In this document: piece after piece, positions 1 to 5,830 of the stretch
How positions within the stretch are numbered: the first letter of the stretch is position 1
Layout: every line of letters starts with the position of its first letter
Assembly: GCA_009703125.1 (NCBI GenBank)
Contig: WLGS01000009.1
Location: 1 to 32,361 of the forward strand
From: Actinomycetota bacterium
GTDB lineage: Bacteria; Actinomycetota; Acidimicrobiia; Acidimicrobiales; Ilumatobacteraceae
Direction: 5' to 3'
DNA: 32,361 nt
Notes under the pieces: generated by a model
What the model saw: the letters and a program-made list of their open reading frames with translations, nothing else
The model's database searches: none
What the model was told of the DNA's origin: nothing
Translations under genes and position numbers: made by a program

Positions 1-1
1 A

Positions 2-367
2 ATCGACGTCAGTGATCATGCATGCGTTACATGGAATCATGAAAAGCGCAACATTGCAGAGTGGAAACCGCGAGGAAAATACGATCTTGTTATCTGTCAT
101 AGCGTGTTGCAATACCTCGATAATGCGTCGTTCATTAATGCAATGAAAAATCTCGCTTCGGCAACTCGCCACGTTTTGTATCTGGAATTACCTACAAAGT
201 GGGATTACGAAAACATTGTGGACTCGCGCGGTACAGATCTACAGGTATATAAACGAAGTGCTACTTGGTATCGCACGCAGTTGAAGCCCTATTTCACTCA
301 AGTGGGTGCTGGTTTATGGGTGAGCACCGATGGTTTACCAATGTATGAATTAGAAGCAAGCCGCTAG
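2..367 (+). CDS. SAM-dependent methyltransferase, C-terminal part (5' end outside window)
   Basis: The reading frame is open from base 2 to the TAG stop at 365-367, so the gene enters from the left edge and its start is not visible. A GTG at 104 lies inside a conserved motif and is not the real start. The visible 121 residues contain YDLVICHSVLQYL, the post-motif strand typical of class I SAM methyltransferases (hydrophobic-D-hydrophobic, then a helix start ending in L-x-Y/H-L). This is followed by an amphipathic helix (FINAMKNL) and a beta strand (HVLYLELP), as expected for the second half of the Rossmann fold. The substrate cannot be inferred. The SAM-binding GxGxG loop would lie upstream of the window. 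It converges on the phosphonate operon with 14 bp between stops. Confidence 0.7.
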   Translation: MDVSDHACVTWNHEKRNIAEWKPRGKYDLVICHSVLQYLDNASFINAMKNLASATRHVLYLELPTKWDYENIVDSRGTDLQVYKRSATWYRTQLKPYFTQVGAGLWVSTDGLPMYELEASR

Positions 368-381
368 TTCTTCAACAAGAG

Positions 382-939
382 CTATAAATCATTCATCAGA
401 ATGAGCAACAGTTGTTCGAAATCATCAATCGTTGCGGGAATGTCATCTACATCTTTACCGAGATCATCCCATCGGCGAAGACGAATTGCGTCAGGGCTCT
501 GAGTTCTGGCAAGGAACTCAACGCATTCCTCGGTTGACATTGGCCCACCCTGCAGCACCAGACTTGCAGCTGATCCTGAACTGAGGCTGCGTGCATATTC
601 AACATCGGTGGCACTAAGAAAACGTTTTGCCTCTACATGCCACCGAATCGGCTCAGTTACCTGCTCGCCAAAAAGTACTGATAATGCATTGGCCCCAGAA
701 TCTTGATGGCGAAGATCCATATCAGCGACAACTTGTGTGGATGCACGCGCACGAATCTCTAAAAGATGCCCCACGTCGTGAAGAAGTGCTGCAAGAACAA
801 GAGAGGTAGATGCGCCATCTTCCTGCGCGCGTCGTGCACACTGCACCGCGTGAGTAGTTTGCGAGATCTCCTCGTCATACATATTGTCCCCATATTCCCG
901 GTAAACACTCACAATGTCGCCAACATGTTCAAACAACAT
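382..939 (-). CDS. phnZ: PhnZ-like HD-domain mixed-valent di-iron oxygenase
   Basis: This 185-aa HD-domain protein is last in the operon. Visible metal-ligand pattern: His30, His54-Asp55 (HDVGH), His78, His101 and Asp158. This matches the six-ligand set I recall for PhnZ (His34, His58, Asp59, His80, His104, Asp161). His58, Lys105 and Arg155 fall where PhnZ has the substrate-binding His62, Lys108 and Arg158. Tyr21 with Glu23/Glu24 resembles the Tyr24/Glu27 lid pair, though spacing to the first ligand is about one residue shorter. PhnZ-type enzymes oxidatively cleave the C-P bond of 1-hydroxyphosphonates to a carboxylic acid plus phosphate. Its ATG overlaps the phnY stop (TGATG, 937-941), which implies translational coupling. 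Substrate (2-aminoethyl-, methyl-, trimethylaminoethyl- or another phosphonate) is not decided. A plain HD phosphohydrolase is the main alternative, but the partner gene argues against it. Confidence 0.75.
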   Translation of the reverse strand: MLFEHVGDIVSVYREYGDNMYDEEISQTTHAVQCARRAQEDGASTSLVLAALLHDVGHLLEIRARASTQVVADMDLRHQDSGANALSVLFGEQVTEPIRWHVEAKRFLSATDVEYARSLSSGSAASLVLQGGPMSTEECVEFLARTQSPDAIRLRRWDDLGKDVDDIPATIDDFEQLLLILMNDL

Positions 940-1721
940 CAGACTGGCTTCCCTTCAAAGTCACCAATGAGTGAAACCCGTACGGTGTCACCCGTTGCTG
1001 CCTGCTCACTAAATTCTCGGAGCTTTTGCTCGTAGTACGCGTTACGCAAGTCCCCTTCACTGAGCGCGTTATAGGTGGGATATAGAGCACGGCGATCCCG
1101 ACTTGAGTTGTTAGGACCACTGCGGTGAGGTGTACGCGAATGGAACCAAAGAACCTGGCCGGCCTTGAGTTCTACTGGCTCCCATGTAAATGTGGAGACA
1201 AGTTCAGGAGCAATACAACCCTTATTGTCCATGAGAAGAACTTCTGAATGGCACTGACTCACAACTTCAAGACACCCATTTTCAACAGTTGCATCATCAA
1301 CAGCCACCATGCAAGAGATGTGATTATTCACAAAGGGATATGCCGGAGCATCTTGATGAGGTGAATAACCAGCACCGCCTGCAAGCTTGTAATTGATCTT
1401 CTCTTTATAGAGGACCGCTGTTTCGCCCATCAGTTGCGATGCGATTTCCAAAAGAGCACCTTGGCGCAATAACTGATACATCCCCTCATGAAAAGGTGTG
1501 AAGTTTTCCGTGCGACAAAGGCGCGCACCATGCACTGTCATTTCTTGGTAGTGCAACCAGGTTGATTCATCAACGTTCATTGGCCAATCATGAATCTCGC
1601 TCACCCACTTTTGTACCTCTTGGGCATCAACTGTTGACAACGGATTGGTCAAAAGCCATCCATTTGCGGAGAAGAATGTGATGTCATCAGGTGTGAGAGA
1701 AAATGCAAATGTTGTGCTCAC
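939..1721 (-). CDS. phnY: PhnY-like Fe(II)/2-oxoglutarate-dependent oxygenase (phytanoyl-CoA dioxygenase family)
   Basis: This 260-aa protein belongs to the phytanoyl-CoA dioxygenase (PhyH) fold. The iron triad is visible as His122-x-Asp124 (SPHQDAP) and His199 (RTPHRSGPN), with Arg210/Arg211 positioned to bind 2-oxoglutarate. The run KINYKLAGGAGYSPHQDAP is the usual approach to the HxD motif in PhnY/TmpA-like members. PhnY hydroxylates carbon 1 of a phosphonate, making the substrate that PhnZ cleaves. The frame is open up to a GTG at 1874, but that would run 157 bp into the preceding gene. The GTG at 1721 forms a GTGA stop-start overlap with it (1718-1721), the normal operon arrangement, so I chose it. 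Family membership is clear. The phosphonate role rests on the PhnZ-like gene immediately after and the hydrolase before. Confidence 0.75.
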   Translation of the reverse strand: MSTTFAFSLTPDDITFFSANGWLLTNPLSTVDAQEVQKWVSEIHDWPMNVDESTWLHYQEMTVHGARLCRTENFTPFHEGMYQLLRQGALLEIASQLMGETAVLYKEKINYKLAGGAGYSPHQDAPAYPFVNNHISCMVAVDDATVENGCLEVVSQCHSEVLLMDNKGCIAPELVSTFTWEPVELKAGQVLWFHSRTPHRSGPNNSSRDRRALYPTYNALSEGDLRNAYYEQKLREFSEQAATGDTVRVSLIGDFEGKPV

Positions 1722-3181
1722 GATCGCCACGCTACCTCGATCGGCCAACGCCCCACTCCGCCATCTTCCACCAAGAAACCAGTGAACCCATGACGATTGT
1801 GTTGCATTCTCCAAGCGTGCAACTCTTGAGAGAGCTTCAACACCATGTCCGTATTTGTTTCCTTGGTTTTCCAATGAGGATCTGTTGCAAGGTCAAAACA
1901 CATGCTTGTGCCATCGGCCATCTGTACTAATGCATGTGTATCTGTGCGTAAAGTAACCAACGACATCGCCGTTAACCGTCGATTCCATGAAGCTCCCGGT
2001 GTGGAATCAATGAAAAAGGCACTCCAATCAAATTCCCATGTTGCAGCAGTACGCCAGCGAGCAGGACTCTCACTATTGAGAAAAGGAACCAATGAGTACC
2101 CATCACACTGATGGGGTGTTTCTGCTCCAATCAGTTCACATACCGTGGGCAGTAAATCAATGTTCTCAGTGAACTGTTCGACCTTTGTCCCTTGAGCAGC
2201 CTGTAGTTCTGGATCTCGAATGATGCATGGCACATGAAAAGCTTGGTCCCAATAGCCCATTTTTTCTTTCAGGCCATGATCACCCAGCATCTCGCCATGA
2301 TCAGAGGTCACGATGACAATCGTGTTGTCCCAATCACCACGTTCTTTCAATGCCTCAAAAGCTCTGCCAAGTTGCGCATCAATTTCAGAAATCATTCCAA
2401 AATATTGCGAGCGTAATCGGCGTAGTTTTTCATGTTCGGAAGGCGCTGCAGCCGATTCAATTCCTAAGAGGGCTTGATGAAGAGGATGAATATCTTCTCC
2501 AACTTCAATTGGTTGAGGTAACTCATCACCTACATACATGGTGGAAAAATCACCAGCAGCTGAATACGGAGGATGAGGTCGTAGATAACTGAGATGGGCA
2601 CACCACGGATTTTCTTGGTTTTTGTGCCAATCCAAAAACTCATTCGTCATGAAAGACGACACGCTCAAGTGGGCAGGGCGTTTGTGTTCAGTTGCAAGCA
2701 TAGAAATCACGCCGCGTGATGTATCCACATCAAATGATTCCAACCATGACAGCCATGGCTCATGACCCCGCGTGAGATTGAGAATGCAATCAAAGCCTGG
2801 AAGTACTCCCTCGTATGTCTCGAGTCGTGGATCATCAGGACCAGTGGTAACCCGTGGGTCTACCGATTGATCGGTATATCCGAACAAGGCTGGCTCATAT
2901 CCAGATCGACGCAAGACAAGAGCAAGATTGTCAAATGAATGATCAAGAGGTGTTCCATTAGCGACTACGCGATGGTTCATTTGGTACATCCCGGTGTACA
3001 ACGAAGCGCGCCCTGGTGCACACGGGCTTGCTTGGCTGTAGTGACGAGTGAAGTGCATGCCTTGTTTCGCTAACGATGCAAGTGCGGGTGTCTTAATTGG
3101 CCAAGATTTCTGTTCATCTCCAGAGACAAAACATTCCCCACGAAACTGATCAACTGTGACGAAGAGGATGTTTTTATTCAC
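1718..3181 (-). CDS. Phosphonate monoester hydrolase-like enzyme (alkaline phosphatase superfamily, fGly sulfatase group)
   Basis: This 487-aa alkaline-phosphatase-superfamily hydrolase has the formylglycine signature C-x-P-x-R at Cys54-Arg58 (SPCAPGRASLYTG), an N-terminal metal Asp11 in VTVDQFRGE, and the C-terminal metal motif TSDHGEMLGDHGL. From memory it resembles rhizobial and Burkholderia phosphonate monoester hydrolase (PMH) more than arylsulfatases. Shared features are DQ(W/F)R rather than DD at the first metal site, the stretch GLYxMNHRxVxNxxPLD, TxxDPRxTxxxDPR, YxRPHPP, and GDHxLxxKxGYxDxxFxxP. PMHs hydrolyse phosphonate and phosphate esters and some sulfate esters. The frame extends to an ATG at 3256 inside ppa, but the GTG at 3181 lies 11 bp past the ppa stop with an AGGT element upstream, so it is preferred. 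No signal peptide is seen, so it is probably cytoplasmic. A sulfatase role cannot be excluded. A formylglycine-generating enzyme is needed and is not in the window. Confidence 0.75.
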   Translation of the reverse strand: MNKNILFVTVDQFRGECFVSGDEQKSWPIKTPALASLAKQGMHFTRHYSQASPCAPGRASLYTGMYQMNHRVVANGTPLDHSFDNLALVLRRSGYEPALFGYTDQSVDPRVTTGPDDPRLETYEGVLPGFDCILNLTRGHEPWLSWLESFDVDTSRGVISMLATEHKRPAHLSVSSFMTNEFLDWHKNQENPWCAHLSYLRPHPPYSAAGDFSTMYVGDELPQPIEVGEDIHPLHQALLGIESAAAPSEHEKLRRLRSQYFGMISEIDAQLGRAFEALKERGDWDNTIVIVTSDHGEMLGDHGLKEKMGYWDQAFHVPCIIRDPELQAAQGTKVEQFTENIDLLPTVCELIGAETPHQCDGYSLVPFLNSESPARWRTAATWEFDWSAFFIDSTPGASWNRRLTAMSLVTLRTDTHALVQMADGTSMCFDLATDPHWKTKETNTDMVLKLSQELHAWRMQHNRHGFTGFLVEDGGVGRWPIEVAWRS

Positions 3182-3192
3182 GAAATGTGAAC

Positions 3193-3672
3193 CTAATGCT
3201 TGTATCGCGCGAGAGCTGCCTGAATCTCTTCTTCGGCCGCTTGACGATTGGCCCATCCACCAGTGGTCGATGTCTTGTCTGGCTCGATGAGCTTGTATAC
3301 CTCAAAGAAGTTTCCAATTTCAGCTAGTAGGTGATCTGGCGCATCAGTCAAATCGTTATACGCCGCATAGCGTGCGTCACGCGATGGCACGCAAAGAACT
3401 TTCGCATCAGGTCCCTTTTCGTCTTCCATCCAGAACACGCCAATCGGGCGCGCCCACAGATGGCAGCCGGGAAAGGTTGGCTGTTGCAGCAAAATCAATG
3501 CATCAAGAGGGTCGCCATCTTCGCCGAGAGTGTTTGGGAAAAATCCATAATCCAGCGGGTATTGCGTAGCAGTGAACAAGTTACGGTCAAGCCAAATGTG
3601 ACCGGTTTCGTGATCCATCTCGTACTTATTGCGTGAGCCCTGAGGAATCTCAACAATCATCTCAATTTCCAT
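3193..3672 (-). CDS. ppa: Soluble inorganic pyrophosphatase, family I
   Basis: This 159-aa cytoplasmic enzyme hydrolyses pyrophosphate to two phosphates. The family I signature is exact: GEDGDPLDALIL carries the D-G-D-P-L-D metal-binding core. MIVEIPQGSRNKYE near the N-terminus, YPLDYGFFP and the later KVL-x-VP stretch are standard for bacterial Ppa, and length is normal. The frame continues upstream to 3714, but the ATG at 3672 starts the conserved MEIEMIVEIPQG sequence and has a TAGAGT -10 box 7 nt away, implying a leaderless message. It is the first gene of the four-gene operon with the phosphonate genes. Ppa is usually a lone housekeeping gene, so co-transcription with phosphonate catabolism genes is unusual and may reflect a phosphate-economy theme or simple genome compaction. 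Confidence 0.95.
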   Translation of the reverse strand: MEIEMIVEIPQGSRNKYEMDHETGHIWLDRNLFTATQYPLDYGFFPNTLGEDGDPLDALILLQQPTFPGCHLWARPIGVFWMEDEKGPDAKVLCVPSRDARYAAYNDLTDAPDHLLAEIGNFFEVYKLIEPDKTSTTGGWANRQAAEEEIQAALARYKH

Positions 3673-3679
3673 TGAATTT

Positions 3680-3685
3680 ACTCTA
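3680..3685 (-). promoter_or_regulatory. -10 box (TAGAGT) of the ppa-phosphonate operon
   Basis: Reading the minus strand, TAGAGT is followed by 7 nt (aaattca) and the ppa ATG. This fits TANNNT with transcription starting at or next to the start codon. No convincing -35 is visible 16-18 nt upstream. An AATGGG-N9-CCCATT inverted repeat (3695-3715) lies just upstream, in the 77-bp gap shared with the divergent copper gene. Confidence 0.5.
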
Positions 3686-3749
3686 AAGCCTTGCAATGGG
3701 CTGCAGCGACCCATTCACGTCTTGAGCGAGACCTACACTGCTTTTATCC

Positions 3750-5123
3750 ATGATGCAAATGTCATTTTTGTGCTTTCTTCGGCGTGTAGCCATTTTCGTC
3801 GGCCTCACAGTCGGACTGTCCTTGCTGTTCTCAGCCCAGACAGCACTGGCACACAACGCCTTCGACGAAAGCTCCCCCAAAGATGGAGAAGTAGTCACAG
3901 CACCGTTGAGCGAATGGGTGATTTCCTTTACCAATAATGTTCCATTGAATTCAGCCTCGGCAGAGGTTATTAATTCAGACGGGGTGCGAACCCCATTGTC
4001 GAATCCCACCCATGGTGATTCTGAAAAAATCGTGCGATATTCCCTTCCCGAGAATCTTTCTGGGGAAGTGTCTGCACGATGGCGACTTGTCAGCACAGAC
4101 GGTCATGTCGTGTCTGGAAGAGTTCAATTCACTATCACCACTGGGCTGGTATCAAATAGCGCACCAACCACGCTTCCTCCACAAGGTTCGTCAACTACAG
4201 ACGCACCAAATAATGCTCAAGTACAAAGTTCTTCATTTCTGGGATTTGCCCAAGAACCCATCCGGTGGGCACTACGCCTCACTGGCTACGGTGCATTATT
4301 CCTCTTTGGAGGATTGCTCTTTGCGCAATTCAATTTCGCACAAGGAATTCTTCACGATCCCAAATCAATTCTCCTTGCTCGTGGTTCAGCGCTTGCTCTC
4401 ACCATTGTCCCCGCTGTTCAGGGACTTCAGTTTGTGAGCGACCTCAACAATTCATCTATCTTCAGTGCGATTTTTTCTATCAACGATGCGCTGTCATCGA
4501 CGCCAGGGTCTATGTTCTTGCTGCGCGCAATTAGCGGAGGAGCCTTTATTTACCTCATTGCGCAAAGGTCGCTCCATAATTTTTCCACGACGTTCACAAA
4601 ACTGGCGTCGGTCAACGCCCTCGTCTATCTCACCACACTTTCCTACACAGGGCATGCCCGATCTTTCGGTGCCCCCTGGTTAGGTGTCCCAGTTGATATC
4701 GCACATACTGCAGCTAGCGCCGTGTGGCTTGGCGGGCTTGCTGTGTTGATAGTGCTTGTCGCACCACATTTAGAGAGTGAAAAACTTCTCTCGGCGTTTC
4801 AAAGATTTGGTGATGTTGCAAAGTTCTCCGTCATCACCATCATCGTCACAGGAGTCATTCAGACACTTCGTCTACATAGTGGAATAACGACGTTATTTAC
4901 CTCATCTCACGGACAAATCTTGTTACTCAAACTTTTGGCTGTATCACTCATGTTGAAAGTTGGCGACATCAACCGCCGGCGACTCATTCGATATACAGCT
5001 TCCCCATCCGTCGCATTGGAAAGAAAACGAGCCCTTTTGGTTCGTGCCAGTTACACCGAAGCCGCAATCGGAGCAATGGTTGTATCCATAACAGCGGCGC
5101 TTGTCACAGCAACATTCAATTGA
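3750..5123 (+). CDS. CopC-CopD fusion copper resistance/uptake protein
   Basis: This 457-aa protein has a signal peptide ending in TALA (Ala34), so the mature protein begins with His35. A periplasmic CopC domain (about 35-130) carries STDGHVVSG. Counting from the mature His as 1, Asp117 and His119 become Asp83 and His85, the same numbers as the Cu(II) ligands I recall for Pseudomonas fluorescens CopC. A Ser/Thr/Pro-rich linker (about 135-160) leads to a CopD-like integral membrane domain of about eight helices. CopC-CopD fusions of the YcnJ type bind and move copper across the membrane, mostly for uptake. There are three in-frame ATGs (3750, 3753, 3759); any gives a complete signal peptide. 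It diverges from ppa and is followed after 73 bp by another metal-associated family, DUF305. Confidence 0.9.
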   Translation: MMQMSFLCFLRRVAIFVGLTVGLSLLFSAQTALAHNAFDESSPKDGEVVTAPLSEWVISFTNNVPLNSASAEVINSDGVRTPLSNPTHGDSEKIVRYSLPENLSGEVSARWRLVSTDGHVVSGRVQFTITTGLVSNSAPTTLPPQGSSTTDAPNNAQVQSSSFLGFAQEPIRWALRLTGYGALFLFGGLLFAQFNFAQGILHDPKSILLARGSALALTIVPAVQGLQFVSDLNNSSIFSAIFSINDALSSTPGSMFLLRAISGGAFIYLIAQRSLHNFSTTFTKLASVNALVYLTTLSYTGHARSFGAPWLGVPVDIAHTAASAVWLGGLAVLIVLVAPHLESEKLLSAFQRFGDVAKFSVITIIVTGVIQTLRLHSGITTLFTSSHGQILLLKLLAVSLMLKVGDINRRRLIRYTASPSVALERKRALLVRASYTEAAIGAMVVSITAALVTATFN

Positions 5124-5140
5124 TCTCATTTCTTGATGAC

Positions 5141-5169
5141 TTGATTCCACATGGTCACACTTATACGGT
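5141..5169 (+). promoter_or_regulatory. Promoter upstream of the DUF305 lipoprotein gene
   Basis: TTGATT (5141-5146), a 17-nt spacer and TACGGT (5164-5169) form a sigma70-like promoter. A start about 7 nt downstream would leave a 5' leader of roughly 20 nt containing AAGGG (5186-5190), 6 nt before the ATG. The DUF305 gene can therefore be transcribed independently of the copper gene upstream and is a leadered message. Confidence 0.55.
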
Positions 5170-5196
5170 GAAGTAACACAAGAAAAAGGGCAAACT

Positions 5197-5772
5197 ATGC
5201 GTTCTCGTATCCTTAATATTTCCATCTGTGCAATTGCGTTTGTAGCGCTCAGTGCATGTTCGTCCTCTGATGGCTCACCGATCAACTCCGATACCTCAGC
5301 ACCTGCTGAGTCAACTTTTAATGACGATGATGTCATGTTTGCTCAAATGATGATCCCTCATCATGAACAAGCTATTGAGATGGCCGATATCGCTCTCGAT
5401 CCCACAATTGGGGCTAGTGATGCAGTGCGAGAGTTAGCTACAGAAATAAAGAGTGCACAAGATCCTGAAATCTCCTTTATGAAAGAAACTCTCACGAGTT
5501 GGGGCAAATCCACCGAGATGGACGCGTCAATGGACCATTCAGAGATGATGGACGGGATGCTGTCGCTTGATGAACTTTCTGCACTTGGTGCACTGCGGGG
5601 AACTGCATTTGATACTGCGTGGTTGGAGGGAATGATTCGTCATCATGAAGGTGCCATCTCTATGGCCGAGGACCTTGTTGAATCCGGAGTCAACCCAGAG
5701 TTGATCAATCTGGGTCGCGAAATCATCAAAACTCAGCAAGCCGAAATTGATGCGATGAAAGCGTTGTTATAA
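5197..5772 (+). CDS. DUF305 family lipoprotein, likely copper/metal binding
   Basis: This 191-aa secreted lipoprotein has a short signal sequence with lipobox LSAC, so Cys21 would be lipidated and the protein anchored outside the cytoplasmic membrane. The body holds two copies of the DUF305 hallmark: MMIPHHEQAIEMA near residue 50 and MIRHHEGAISMA near residue 150. These repeats place His-His-Glu and Met residues on facing helices of a ferritin-like bundle. An intervening Met/His-rich stretch (EMDASMDHSEMMDGM) suits Cu(I) binding. Family function is not settled; members often sit beside copper genes, as here after the CopC-CopD fusion. The ATG at 5197 is supported by AAGGG 6 nt upstream. The call to the family is firm, while the copper role is inference from motif and neighbour. 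Confidence 0.88.
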   Translation: MRSRILNISICAIAFVALSACSSSDGSPINSDTSAPAESTFNDDDVMFAQMMIPHHEQAIEMADIALDPTIGASDAVRELATEIKSAQDPEISFMKETLTSWGKSTEMDASMDHSEMMDGMLSLDELSALGALRGTAFDTAWLEGMIRHHEGAISMAEDLVESGVNPELINLGREIIKTQQAEIDAMKALL

Positions 5773-5795
5773 GACCCAAATTATGAAGAGCATCT

Positions 5796-5822
5796 AGGGT
5801 TAATACACCCTGGGCATATAGT
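5796..5822 (+). promoter_or_regulatory. Candidate promoter/operator of the SNF2 gene
   Basis: TATAGT (5817-5822) lies 8 nt before the GTG start. Upstream is a small inverted repeat AGGGT-N6-ACCCT (5796-5811), overlapping where a -35 would be. No good -35 hexamer is visible. The repeat is short and could be chance. Confidence 0.35.
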
Positions 5823-5830
5823 CATCAATC

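Noticed and set aside
104-367. Methyltransferase fragment starting at GTG 104
   Set aside because: The GTG is the Val of the HSVLQYL motif; the frame is open to the window edge, so the gene is truncated by the window, not short.
3673-3749. Pho box upstream of the phosphonate-type operon
   Set aside because: Only one ATTCACG half-site resembles the actinobacterial repeat; no second copy at 11-nt spacing is present.
4012-4437. 141-aa plus-strand frame inside the CopC-CopD gene
   Set aside because: It is out of frame with a gene that has exact CopC ligand spacing; no conserved features.
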